64,000 bases of DNA from Batkoa obscura (Eukaryota > Entomophthoromycota > Entomophthoromycetes > Entomophthorales > Batkoaceae). Location: NCBI GenBank assembly GCA_030770535.1, contig JASVEC010000015.1, positions 310,001 through 374,000 of the forward strand, given 5' to 3'. A program made the position numbers and the translations under genes. The notes under the pieces are model-generated. The model worked only from the letters and a program-made list of their open reading frames with translations, was not told the DNA's origin and did no database searches. Of this stretch, positions 46,944-57,957 are shown one piece after another. Within the stretch, counting starts at the first letter, position 1. Every line of letters starts with the position of its first letter.

Positions 46944-47047
46944 ATGGGGATGTATTTTTGTGTTTAAGAATTTTACTAACAATTTTTCCACATAAATAGC
47001 GCTTAAAAAATGCAAAAAATAATAAGGCCAAAAAAAACATCCCCATA
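46944..47047 (+). repeat. TGGGG-end MITE, copy 13 (near-consensus)
   Basis: Starts ATGGGGATGTATTTTTGTG and ends AACATCCCCATAT, with central ATAAATAGCGCTTAAAAAAT. It is a good reference copy for the family. Confidence 0.9.
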
Positions 47048-47392
47048 TTACTAAATAAAAAATAAACTATAATTAGTAGGCCAAAGACATTTAGGTACAT
47101 TAACAATAAGAGCTTTGATGTAGCTTACTTGATAAGTTTTTGAAATCGTTTTAATGAAGATGTTCCATATTTAGCAAAAATATTCATGTATTAACTATAA
47201 GTTAATTTTAATATAATTTTCTCTTAATTAATACTAATTAAACATTAGAGCTACTAAATTTAGAATTAAAGGTCTCTTAATTAAAATAATATTTTAAGTT
47301 GCTATGGTTGAGATCAACGTAATTCTCATTATAAATATACTATGTGTTATTGGTATATTTGATCTCCCAAGATTGAAATTATTTTAGAACAT

Positions 47393-47461
47393 GATATGGG
47401 AATACATTTTTATGTTGAAAAATTGCTAGTAAATTCTTGAGCAAAAAGAAACCTTATATCT
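47393..47461. repeat. Internally deleted MITE remnant
   Basis: Starts GATATGGGAATACATTTTTA. Internal GAAAAATTGCTAGTAAATTC matches the MITE interior in the opposite sense to its left end, so about a third of the element is missing. Confidence 0.5.
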
Positions 47462-47995
47462 ATAAAACATATACACAAGCTAGAAAACAATTTTATAAAA
47501 AAATTGTATTTAACTTGATGCCATAATATACTTAATTTAATGCTATAATACAATCAAAAGTTAAAGGCATATAAATCGTTTTTAATATTTAATTACTAGC
47601 ATATAACTTTCCAAGTTATAATGTTTTCTATTTATTATTTTGTATATTGATTCATAAAACAACTAAATAAGAACATTTTAATTTGAAAATATTAAGTCAT
47701 ACCATAAAAATTAATCCAAAATAAGAATAAAATATTTGATAATTTATATATTTACTTAAGGGTTTAACACTTGTTATAACCAAAATTTTTAAATGATTTA
47801 CTATTTAAATTACGTGTCATTAAGTGATATGCCAAATGGTTGAAATATTAAGGTGGAGTGAGTAAAATAGGAGATATAAAAACAGGAATATTTCAAATGT
47901 GATAGATGCCAAGGAATATCAAACATTAACCAGTTTTTTGAGCTATACAAAAGCATATAAAAGTAAAATGAAGTATGGGTTAATCTTTCAAAAAA

Positions 47996-48424
47996 ATGCT
48001 AAACATATCTAGAGTTCTTTTGCTCTCTAGCATCTTTGCTATTTTGGCATCAAATGTGAATGGCTCTACCAATTACGAAGTAAAATGTAGCTCGAATTTT
48101 AAAAAACTCAGCCACCCTAATAATGAAATTAAATATAGAATGGATTGCTATTGCTCTACTGTATACAATGGTGAAAAATTATCGACTTCTTGTGTTCAAA
48201 ATGGAAGAACCACTTCCGATCTTATCTGTACTTCTGCATTTGAGGATGTAAGTAGTGATGGCGAACTTGGGTTAAAATTCGAAAACTGCTCTAGTGACAA
48301 TACTGTTGTTAAAATCAACTTCCCTAAGTCTGGAACTAGTGTTGAATCTAAAATTGAATTTAATTGCGTCAACACTGATCAATCTAATTGGGATTGTAAC
48401 AGTATTGGAAACATCTCGAGTTAG
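47996..48424 (+). CDS. Small secreted cysteine-rich protein
   Basis: An intronless 142-residue protein. The signal peptide is NISRVLLLSSIFAILASNVNG (cleavage probably near residue 23). The mature part has eight Cys, in the order KCS, DCYC, SCV, ICT, NCS, NCV and DCN, enough for four disulfides. It has no recognised domain. Length, signal peptide and even Cys count fit an effector-like or surface protein. The neighbouring genes are also secreted or membrane proteins within a repeat-rich stretch, which often marks fast-evolving secreted genes; function is unknown. Confidence 0.75.
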   Translation: MLNISRVLLLSSIFAILASNVNGSTNYEVKCSSNFKKLSHPNNEIKYRMDCYCSTVYNGEKLSTSCVQNGRTTSDLICTSAFEDVSSDGELGLKFENCSSDNTVVKINFPKSGTSVESKIEFNCVNTDQSNWDCNSIGNISS

Positions 48425-48980
48425 TTTTAATAAACTATAAAGTGGTCTTATAAACTTTTATACATTCAAAAAAATCAATTTTATTGATAATATAAATGAT
48501 CTTCGGTCTAGAGTTTAAATATTATAATATACAATAAGACTTTGTAATGGTTAAGGAAGTCAAATCAAAATCTTTGTAATTAGACAAATATTTTTATCAT
48601 AATAACTAGGAATATTTTGATAGTTTTATGAGTTGAAAAATGTTATGAATACTCCAGATAGATGCTAAATCATACTTAGGTATTAAAATGTTCATAGTTA
48701 ATATAGATAGTGTTACCACAACAAAGAGATAATTTAATAAATGTTCTAAAATTCATCAAGGATAAAGCAAACAAGGATTATCATTTCTCAGTTTGATGTA
48801 AACAGATGATAATTCATGCTATTTATGATTTTCTTCAGAGAGATTTTAGTTAAATTACCAGTTAATAAAACATTAGTCTAAATTTTAATCATATAACGAA
48901 TAGGATTATTTCTAATTAAAACTATCTTTTACAAAAGCTAATAAAAAACAAAAGTTTGGAAGCTAAACTAATATTGAAAA

Positions 48981-49083
48981 ATGGGGATGTATTTTTGTGT
49001 TTAAGAATTTCATTAATAGCTTTTCCACTCAAATAGCGCTTAAAAAATGGAAAAAGTAATGAAGTCAAAAAAAACACTCCCAA
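48981..49083 (+). repeat. TGGGG-end MITE, copy 14
   Basis: Starts ATGGGGATGTATTTTTGTG and ends AAACACTCCCA, with a near-consensus interior ACTCAAATAGCGCTT. Confidence 0.9.
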
Positions 49084-49125
49084 ATGTATTTTTTTAATAA
49101 ACTAAAATTAAAAATTCAATAACAT

Positions 49126-49226
49126 ATGTGGATGTCTTTTTTGGCTTCGCTTTTTTCATTTTTTAAGTGCTACTCAAGAGGAAAATTTGTTAGTAAAATT
49201 CTTAAACACAAAAATACATCCCCATA
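49126..49226 (-). repeat. TGGGG-end MITE, copy 15
   Basis: Starts TGTGGATGTCTTTTTTGGC and ends AATACATCCCCATAT. It lies 43 bp from copy 14 in opposite orientation, so the two could fold back on one another. Confidence 0.88.
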
Positions 49227-49380
49227 TTATATTTAAATCAATATTAAGATGATAAAGTTCAATAACATAAAATTGATGCAATGAATTTTGAAAATACAAT
49301 TACTGAATTAAAGTAGTATTAGAAGAATTTTATTAGCAACATTTATATAAATTACATCATCTTGTCTAAGATTAAACTAC

Positions 49381-49477
49381 ATATGGGGGTGTTTTAGTCT
49401 CATCACTTTTCCATTAGGTGCTATTTGAGTGGAAAAATTGTTAGTAAAATTCTTAAATATAGAAATGCGCTCCCATG
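49381..49477 (-). repeat. TGGGG-end MITE, copy 16
   Basis: Starts ATATGGGGGTGTTTTAGTC, has a small deletion before GGTGCTATTTGAGTGG, and ends GCGCTCCCAT. Confidence 0.85.
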
Positions 49478-49544
49478 TTTTCATTTTCAAGTAATAAAAA
49501 GATCATTTAACTAGTTATAGAATCGATTAGAAATAGTGTTCCTT

Positions 49545-49944
49545 TGTGAAATATCGCTTTGTCAGTCCCATGGTTAATTATTTTGATTTGTTATGAGAAT
49601 TTCTAGTTCCACCCAAAAGAATATTATCTTCTCATTTTGATACTTATACTTTTCAGAGTATAAAAGAGTTTACAGAGTATAATAGTTCGAGGCTTTTTAA
49701 CTGAATTATTCCCTGATATCTCGAACATTTAATAAAGCCACTAAGTTTTCTTAATAGTATTTTACGTAGATTTTACATTAGTATTGTCTATTCTATTTGT
49801 CTTATATAGCTTGTAACCTATTACGTGCTATTCCTCATAATCCAAGTCTATCTTAGTCACATAAACTAAGACCTTTCGACTTATAGTGTAGTCAACCCAG
49901 CAATAGCTGTTCTTGACTCCAAACCCTGAGTACCAGATTTCACA
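49545..49944 (+). mobile_element. Solo LTR of an LTR retrotransposon (fossil)
   Basis: A 400-bp stretch starting TGTGAAAT and ending ATTTCACA, with the terminal TG...CA inverted ends of an LTR. It is flanked by CCTT on both sides, a likely 4-bp target duplication. No internal region is present, as expected after recombination between two LTRs. The first half recurs at 12524-12722. The superfamily (Ty3 or Ty1 type) cannot be told from the LTR alone. Preserved ends and target duplication suggest it is younger than the 12.5-kb copy. Confidence 0.7.
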
Positions 49945-50674
49945 CCTTTCGAAAATATAAGAAACTTAAAAGTAATAGAAAATACATGAAGAGTTTAGGT
50001 TGATTAAGGTACCGAAATATTAAATCAAGGCTGTATTTAGTAGTATACTATTATAATATAATGATATTGAAAGTTTTACACGTCAATGGATAGTGGCATC
50101 ATTTATTTATAAAATACCATTGTTTTACTGAAACTTAATTGCTAAATATAATGATAACCCTCATTTTGTAAATTGTAGTAAATTTGGTTCATACAGTTTT
50201 GATTACAATTATAATAGAGATAGCTTATAATGTCGAGTCTATAATGAAGTTTTAATTTAAATATAAAAGCTCTATTTAATAAAGAAAGTCAAAACTGAGG
50301 GCATCATATTCTTATTGTTTTCAACATATGGAAAAAAAGGGCTTCTTCATATGTAAAATAGCAATACCCTTAGTGTTAAATATTAACTATAAATTCCATG
50401 TCACGATTAAGCTCTTTATAGTCAAATGATTTAAATTTGAAAGTAGGTTTTTGATTTTATCTAGTTGATTACAAATCCCTATAGAATTAAAATCGAAAGT
50501 TGTAATGCTTATTATCTTGGTTATTGATGTACCTTAAACTTAAGGTAACTTTTAGCTAATAATTTTATCTACAAATAAAAAACACTTATAATAATTTTTT
50601 ATATGACCAAATTTAACATGATAGTTTGAAATTCCTTCTAATATAATCAAAAGCATTCACTTCACTTTAACTCC

Positions 50675-51420
50675 ATTTTAATAAATAATAATAGAATAAT
50701 AAATATTCTTGCTTTTATATTTGGTCTTTAGATTTTGCAAAGCGTGCGCAGTGCATCCAGCCTATATTAGGCAAGTAACAAACAAAGTGTGCATAAAATA
50801 TTCTATAAAGTACCTTGTTTTCGATGAATTTCATAGTTGTAAGTTGCTATTGGGTAAATAATTAGGATTGTTCTTTATTATTAGGATTTTTAAAAAAGCT
50901 CTTATCAAATGAGTTCTCATATATCTTCGCTGCTTAGCTAAACTAGAAACGGTATTTATATACAACTAATTTTATTTTTTTTATAAAGAATTATACTTAT
51001 AATCATTATTGAAACCAGAATCTCGATTTTCATCAATATAGTTCAACTGAAAATACGGTACTTCTACGGAATTTTCAATTGAAAGAAGGCTGTAGGTTGA
51101 GGTTGGAGAAGGTGGATCAGGACAACCTGGAAACGTGATGGTAAAGGTAGAGGGTAACAAAAGAGGTATCTCATCCCTCTTACGACATCTTTCGCTGCAG
51201 TAAAGCTCGGTATCTGAGTAATCAATATGTTGACCACAAATGGTGCACCAACTTGTATCCATTATATTTACAGTTTCAAGGATGGAAATAATTAGTTTTA
51301 GTTTAATGAATCGAAACAAACACGCTGACCCTTTAATTCAATAAAGTTGTTAACGAGGAAGTTTTTCTTTCAGTTAAGCTTAGAGTATAAAAAAATGAAA
51401 ACTATCTTTTTATACAAGGT
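50675..51420 (-). repeat. Segmental duplication block 2 (carries Ecl1-like gene)
   Basis: Matches 35100-35830 through the gene and both flanks, in the same orientation. Shared landmarks are CCTATATTAGGCAA, TAGTTGTAAGTTGCTATTGG and TTTCTTTCAGTTAAGCTTAG. Confidence 0.7.
50981..51262 (-). CDS. Ecl1-like small zinc protein, copy 2
   Basis: 93 residues from the Met of MDTSWC at 51262. The zinc motif CTICGQHIDYSDTELYCSER and the block IPLLLPSTFTITFP are nearly identical to copy 1. The C-terminal tails differ (DENRDSGFNNDYKYNSL against the copy 1 tail DENENLRFFDGYLYNSFE). Both copies keep an open frame, whereas the non-coding flanks differ much more, so purifying selection on the protein is likely. 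An upstream in-frame ATG at 51319 gives an unconserved extension and was not chosen. Confidence 0.65.
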   Translation of the reverse strand: MDTSWCTICGQHIDYSDTELYCSERCRKRDEIPLLLPSTFTITFPGCPDPPSPTSTYSLLSIENSVEVPYFQLNYIDENRDSGFNNDYKYNSL

Positions 51421-51686
51421 GTTTTAAAATTTTGCAGCTTTGAAGATTGCTTAGTCATCTGTTTTATGCACTTACTTATATTATTTGTTGTTTTCAATAA
51501 AAAAACATATATCTTTATGAAGAATACCATTGGTTAAAACTAACTACGGCTAATACTTTCAAAGCTGCTTTTGGTTCTATTAATAGCTTTAAATCCTGGT
51601 ACAAAATACAAGTTTGTAATCTCTTCAAGAATAATAATCAAGTATTATTTGATATTGCTTTTTTGGATTGATTTTATTAAACAAGA

Positions 51687-51790
51687 TATGGGGATATTTT
51701 TTTGGCTTTATTACTTTTTCATCTTTTTAACGCTATTTGAGTGGAAAAGTTGTTAGTAAGATTCTTAAACACAAAAATACATCCCCGTAT
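51687..51790 (-). repeat. TGGGG-end MITE, copy 17
   Basis: Starts TATGGGGATATTTTTTTGGC and ends ACATCCCCGTAT, flanked by TA. The interior TTAACGCTATTTGAGTGG has lost the palindrome's G. Confidence 0.88.
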
Positions 51791-52513
51791 TATTTTTGAA
51801 GGCAAAAACTCAAAACATATATATCTATTTTAAACCTCATAACCATTGACTAGAAGAAGTTTATCTTAGAGCAGTCTTTTTGGTTATTATACCTAATGAA
51901 CAATTGCTGATAAAATCATTCCTATGATGTTGAATTTTTTCATTTTTATTTTCAAATCATTATCCTTTATTTCATGAAAGTTATAGGCCTTATGCAATAA
52001 AGTAGGTTATATTCTAAACTATAAACAATAATTGTCTATATTTGCCAGTGGTACTTTATGGCATCAAGTATTCAACCTGAGTTAGTTAAACCTAGGGAAC
52101 GATTTTTTCCCGGTCATGGCTTGTAAAGAAGTATTAGACACAAATGCCACAAAAGTTTTTTTAATTTTAGAATTGGCTTATGAATATCATTTTAGTTTGC
52201 CATCTATAAGAATGTTTCAGAAATAATCTCTTTTGAGCAAATCCACTAAGACGATGGTACAAAATTACTTATCATAGCAGCTATAGCCTTTAATTTTTTA
52301 GTCTAAAGGAGAAATTGCTTTGGAAATAATCTTATACCTTTTAATTTTTGTAGATACCATATCATGTAGAAAATAGACAAAATAATGAAACAAAATTCAT
52401 GTTAGCATATGATCTTGCAAGTTTAGACCCAAATCAGTGGAAAATTCATTTCGAGTTTTAACCAAGCTCTTTTGAGCTCACCTAGATATAAAAAATACGA
52501 AACTACAGAATAA

Positions 52514-52596
52514 TATATGAGGATGTGTTTTTGTGTCTAAGAATTTTACTAACAAATTTTCCACGCAAATAGCGCTTAAAAAAAACACTCCCATAT
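52514..52596 (+). repeat. TGGGG-end MITE, copy 18 (internal deletion)
   Basis: Starts TATATGAGGATGTGTTTTTG, keeps ACGCAAATAGCGCTTAAAAA, then goes straight to ACACTCCCATAT. The segment with AATGAAGTC is missing. Confidence 0.8.
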
Positions 52597-53340
52597 AGTA
52601 TAAAGTTAATAAAGCATTAACTAGCTATTATTTTTCCACCAGTCAAATCTTATACTACTAATATTGTTTTAGAGAAATAGTCTGACCTTAAAATCTTTAC
52701 TGAGCTATAGTCGTGCCATTCATTTTATTAATTTAGTTATATATACTTACGAGTAGAAATATAAAATAAATATATATGAAGGTCCAAGTTAAAAATTCCA
52801 AAAGAAATTATATCAGATAACTTTATTTTTAGGCTATTTTGTGAGCATTTCATTATTTAATACAAGCATTTAAACCCTGTGCTTATATTTAAAATATTAT
52901 TAAAACAGGTCAAATCTAAAAATACCTTGAATTAGCTTTATTGATGCCTAATGAAGGCCTGAAGATAAAGTTTTAAAGGTATAAAAAGTAATAATCTAAA
53001 TAAAAATAACTTTGTGTGTTGATGCTAAATACAACTGCTGCAACTTTATTGCAACTTATTTTGTGCTAATTTTTAGAGCCGATTGCTTGTTTGTTTTTAG
53101 AAAATTTCATTAGGCTCAATCATAATTTAGCAAAATTCTGCTTCTAAATGGATGGTTTGTTAAATCGCAATAGAGTTGCAACAACTATATTAAAAATAAA
53201 ATTTAATAAAAGGCATAAATGAAGGCTGAATTTATTAAAGATGAACAAATGTATTAAACCAATAAGGTTGAAATTTTCAAAAGTATATAAAACACAGATG
53301 GAAAACATCATATTAAGATAAAAAAATAAAAAAGAATAAG

Positions 53341-54862
53341 ATGAAAGAAATCGAGCGTTTAACACGTAAAAAATCTTTAAATCCGTCATTATTGGATATC
53401 GAGTTGGTAGAAATCCCAAAACTTCAGTATACCAAATATCATAAATTTTTTTATTTGATTCTGGCTTCTTCAACCGCTGTTTTACCACCTTTAAGTAGTA
53501 CGATTTATGTAAGCATTGAGTTAATAATAATATTAAAATATTTCTAAATTCTTACTTAGTTACCATCTCTTGTAGAAATTCAACATGAGCTTAATACAAA
53601 TGAAACAATGATGGATTTATCTATTGCTCTCTTTTTGGTTTTCTTAGCTGTGACTGTAAGATTTAATGTTTAATAGCGCTATAAATCAATACTGATATTA
53701 TTGTTACTTAGCCATTGATTTGGGGCAATTTGGCAGATTATTATGGTCGTAAAATAGTTTATGTTTCTTCTCTAATTATTTTCATTATTGGTATATTTTT
53801 ATTTTAAAGCCATTATCTAATTCATTAACACAGTAATGTGTAGGAAACATAGGACTACTTTTTAGCTCAAATATTTATATACTATTAATAATGAGAGTAA
53901 TACAAAGTATAGGATCAAGCTCCGGAAATGTGTGTGGGATAGGAACGATCAGTGATATCTATATTGAGGAAGAGCGTGGCTTTGCAATGGGAATATTTTT
54001 TCTAGGGGCAATGATAGGGCCTATTTTAGGGCCTATTTTGGGAGGGATATTATCAAAATATTTTAACTATAAATCAATATTCATCTTTCTAATTATTTAT
54101 GCCAGTATCATATTGATGTTAATTGTTTTCTTTTTAAAAGAAACAAACGTTCATGCTAAGCTTTATAAGGATAATCAGAAGGTGAAAGATAGTAGAAAAC
54201 ATACATTTAAAATATTTAAATTTTTCCAGTTTATGAATTTTATTATTATAGTATTAATTATGCTTTATAATGGAATTAATTTTGCAACATATATGTTATT
54301 AGAGACAAGTCACCCACTTATAATGACTCAAAAGTTTGATATGAATAGTTTCGATATAGGACTATCACTTATACCAATTGGATGTGGTAACATAGTAGGC
54401 AGTATGGTAGTTGGCAAATTGAGTGATAAAATAAAAATCACTGATGAGAACAATAATACTGTAAAACACGAAAATAAATTCAAGATAATAATAGTAACTG
54501 GAGTAATAATTATATTAAACTATTTACTGTACTGTCTATTATTTAATGGTATTAATTCCATCTATATATTATTGGTGTTTCACTTCTTTATTGGATTTTC
54601 AAGCATAAGTATAATGATCATTACTTCAACATATTTAATTAATCTATTTCCCTCAAACTCGTCTTTAGTTTCTGCTTGTGCTAATTTTTTTCGGTACCTA
54701 TTAGCAGCCATTTTATCATCTTTCTCATCCACTTTATTGCGTCTATTGAATGTTCAAGGTTTATTTTTGCTCTTCACTATTCTAGTAGTATTCGGCTATT
54801 TAATTGGTTTATTTATATTCTTTTTTGGAATGAAAATTCGATATGTAAAATTGTTTAAATAA
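53341..54862 (+). CDS. Major facilitator superfamily transporter, DHA1-like
   Basis: Exons are 53341-53508, 53560-53655, 53712-53790 and 53844-54862, giving about 453 residues. A cytosolic N-terminus (KEIERLTRKKSLNPS) leads into twelve helices. The loop 2-3 motif A appears as WGNLADYYGRK across helices 2-3, the strongest single MFS signature. GPILGPILGG in helix 5 fits antiporter motif C, typical of the drug:H+ antiporter (DHA1) group. A central cytosolic loop separates helices 6 and 7. Substrate cannot be predicted; multidrug, polyamine and siderophore carriers share these motifs. The final helix ends in a short basic tail (KIRYVKLFK). Confidence 0.88.
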
Positions 54863-55005
54863 AGATTTATTACTATTGAAATAATATTATAAAATTCCAT
54901 TTTTGTTAAAATGATGAAAAAAGTAATAAAATAACAACTAAATAATATAATATTAAATTTGAATAGAGGAGAGTTACTGAAAGGATAGCTTTAAGCAATG
55001 CTAAT

Positions 55006-56416
55006 ATGATACCTTTGAATTCTGGCGAAAAAAAAGAGACTATATTAAAAGGAGAACCAAGAAAATATACTGTAAGTGTAGCAATACCTGGGTCAATAGT
55101 CGCAAATGCTCAATCCCAAGAGTTGAGAACTTATTTAGTTGGACAAGTAAAGAATAATAAGGATAGATAAATAAATAAGTGAACTTTATATAAAATAGAT
55201 AGCAAGAGCATTAGTAGTATTTAACGTGGATGAAGTAGTGGTATATAACGACAACTTAAGCCCTATTGAAGCACAAAATGCATACAAAGAAGTAGCAAGC
55301 GACTTATCGGGCACTTTTGAGCCAGCAAACAACATACAAAATCCGGATCTATTTATGGCCCGTGTTTTACAGTATCTGGAAACTCCACAGTAAGCCTTAA
55401 ACTATAAAGAAATTAATAATACTAAATTACATTGCATAAAGATATTTAAGAAAACAGTTGTTTCCTATTCATAAAGATTTGCAATTTGCTGGTAAATATT
55501 AGTATTGTTTAATACGCTTGGTTATTTAGCAAGTTATTAGGATTATTAAATCCACTAGATTGCCCACACCATTTAAGATCAAGCGAAATTTCTCGCTTTA
55601 GAGAAGGTATCATATTGAATAAGCCAATCAAACAAAACAAGGGCTCTTTTGCTTATTGTGGTTTAAAAAAAGTAATAAATAGTAATAGTGTGTATTATAC
55701 GCTAATAATCTAAGGAATTATCGCTTGATAAAAGTATTAAGCCAGGGACTCGTGTAACTGTAGAAATTGATGAACAAGACAGAGATTGTAAAATAATAAC
55801 ATAAAATTAATAAGTAAATAATATCTTTAAATAGTCAATGCTATCAAATCAAGTTATATTCGTGGAAAAGTAGTAAGCTATAAAAAACCACGTGAAGAAG
55901 ATGGTATTTATTGGGGTTATCAAGTGCGCCATGCTAGCAATTTATCGAATGTTTTCGATCAATCTCCATATAAAGTAAAAATTATTATTATAATTAATGC
56001 TATTTTATTAATAATTTAAAGGGCGGTTATGACTTAAAGATTGGTACTTCAGAAAGAGGAGAATCTATTGATAGTTTTCATTCTAAAATGCCCGAATTTA
56101 AGTAATTAATGATACTAAATATAGTTAAATATATTAATGAGTGGTCAGCCATCTAATTATAGTGTTTGGTGGTGTAGCAGGTATCGAGGCAGCTGTTGAT
56201 GCAGATCAAAGTTTACAAATTGCTGGAGATGAAGCTTCTTCTCTTTTTGATTTTTGGATAAATACTTGTCCTTCTCAAGGATCTAGAACTATTCGTACTG
56301 AGGTAATATCGTTTCTATCATTGATATTTGTAATACTTACTTTTTTGCAGGAAGCTATTCTTGTCACTATTTCAGCATTAAGACCATCTATAGAATCTAA
56401 GGGTAAAAAGGTATGA
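55006..56416 (+). CDS. SPOUT1 (CENP-32)-like SPOUT RNA methyltransferase
   Basis: A multi-exon gene. Starting from ATG at 55006 it reads MIPLNSGEKKETILKGEPRK and YTVSVAIPGSIVANAQSQEL. Further blocks are LQFAGLLNPLDCPHHLRSSE, IYWGYQVRHASNLSNVF, GGYDLKIGTSERGE, LIIVFGGVAGIEAAVDAD and TCPSQGSRTIRTEEAI. Each aligns in order with human C9orf114/SPOUT1, a trefoil-knot methyltransferase that acts on RNA and is needed at centrosomes and kinetochores. The knot residues (VFGG, CPSQGSRTIRTEE) are intact, so it should bind SAM. The stop follows SIESKGKKV. An unseen upstream exon is possible since the human protein has a longer N-terminus. It is 143 bp from the MFS stop and runs the same way. Confidence 0.88.
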
Positions 56417-56767
56417 AATATAGAAATTATGAATAGAAAAATAATAAAAGCAAAAAACTAAACACCAAAAGTACAAATTTATTATTTATATTTTTAAATA
56501 AAACTTTTAATCTATTATTTTAAGTTAAATATGTATTTTTTTATAGCTTATTTTTTTTACTAATGTTAATGATGATTATTCTAATAACAGGGAATGAAAG
56601 AAATTAACCAATCAATTTATGATTAGTTTTATCATACCAAATTATAGATAAACTCAATATACTGATAGTGCAAAATCTCTATCTTTTCAATAAGGGGCAT
56701 AATGGATAGGTGGACGGCGAGATCTAGTATTAAATTAGCATTTTTGGACTCTAGACTATATTTTTAA

Positions 56768-57611
56768 CTACCTATTTCCTCTACCACGTCCACCACGTCC
56801 TCCACGTCCACCGCGTCCACGTCCACGTCCTCCACGAATGTGATTACTTTTACCACGGTTAGACCCCATTCCAGGTAAGTTGGTACGTTTATTAAGTACC
56901 TAAGATTACATTTAATGATATAAAAATAAATAACAAAATCTATACCTTGATCTGACGACCATTAAGCACGGAATCATTTAAAACTAAAGCATTGGCAACT
57001 AAAGAAGCATCTGAAAATTCAATATAACCAAAGCTAAATTATTAGTAAGTTTTCAAAAATTATATAACAAAAATACCCTTTTGGTTGTTGAGTGACTTTA
57101 TCGCAAATAATGGTAACTCTATTGATGTTACCGCAAGATACGAAATGCTCCTGTAATTTGTCTGGGGTAACAGTATAATCCACCTTTAATTTTATTCAAT
57201 GTTAATTTATTAACTCATATGTAAAGCTTACGTTCCCAACGTAAATGGATCTTGAATCAATTTCTGCTTTTTCTAAATGAAGTTTAATAAATTTAAATAT
57301 TAATTGATAAAGATAATACCTTCTTCAGTCAAATACATTATTTCACCTTCAAAATTTTCATGCAGATTTTTTAGTCTAGCCGCTTCCTCTTCCATCTCTT
57401 TCACTCTCTGTTTCATGGCTTCAAGTTCCTTTAAAAAACTAATTTATTTTAAACCCCATAATCAAATTTCAAATATTACTTCTGCAGTTTCAAGCGATCT
57501 TGTTGAGTCCAAATCATTAGCTTGGTTTCCATTTTGTCCTGCACTTTCACTTATTTTCATTTCACTATTATTAGTGTTTAATTCATTATCGTTATTTCCT
57601 TGGCTAGCCAT
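56768..57611 (-). CDS. Nuclear poly(A)-binding protein, Pab2/PABPN1-like
   Basis: A multi-exon gene. The N-terminus [15 protein letters not shown] is followed by an acidic coiled coil ([20 protein letters not shown]), as in PABPN1. The RRM reads [48 protein letters not shown] and [19 protein letters not shown], with RNP2 IYVGNV and RNP1 KGFGYIEF. The C-terminus is an RGG tract ([14 protein letters not shown]), a target for arginine methylation. The protein binds poly(A) tails in the nucleus and guides RNA to processing or exosome decay. All family features are present in normal order. Confidence 0.93.
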
Positions 57612-57957
57612 TTTTTATAGTTACTGATTCAAGCTTATATATTAAACTCTTCTTCCAATCCTTTATAAAAGTAAAATTCAAGATAAAATTAATATTTTTC
57701 AATACTTAATTTCTAATTACGACTTTGCTCATTCATGATTTAATTTAAAATGGTAAATAGTTTAGTCTATTATAGATATATTTTGATTTTCATTGGCCAC
57801 GATAGTCTATGATAGCCAATAGCTGCAAGAAAGTGCCTGCAAAACAACTTTTAAAAAGCTCACCATTGCAAAAATATTGGGATTAGAATTATGGGTAATG
57901 ATAGTTTTTAAATCCAATCTAAAAATAATCAAATTTTCAAATATCTAATTCTACATA
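57612..57957. promoter_or_regulatory. Divergent promoter between Pab2-like and bL17 genes
   Basis: 346 bp. It contains a CCAAT-like AGCCAATAGCTGC near 57816 and no coding signal. Confidence 0.4.

Larger units (their letters stand above)
46839..47995. other. Intergenic region with one MITE and one partial MITE
   Basis: Copies at 46944-47047 and 47393-47461. The promoter of the secreted Cys-rich protein gene lies at the right end. Nothing else is recognised. Confidence 0.45.
48425..50674. other. Repeat-rich spacer: three MITEs and a solo LTR
   Basis: It contains MITEs at 48981-49083, 49126-49226 and 49381-49477, and a solo LTR at 49545-49944. The rest (48430-48970, 49950-50670) is AT-rich without supported features. 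Confidence 0.5.
51421..53340. other. Intergenic region with two MITEs
   Basis: MITEs at 51687-51790 and 52514-52596. Otherwise 51800-52500 and 52600-53340 show no supported gene. The right end is the promoter of the MFS gene. Confidence 0.45.
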
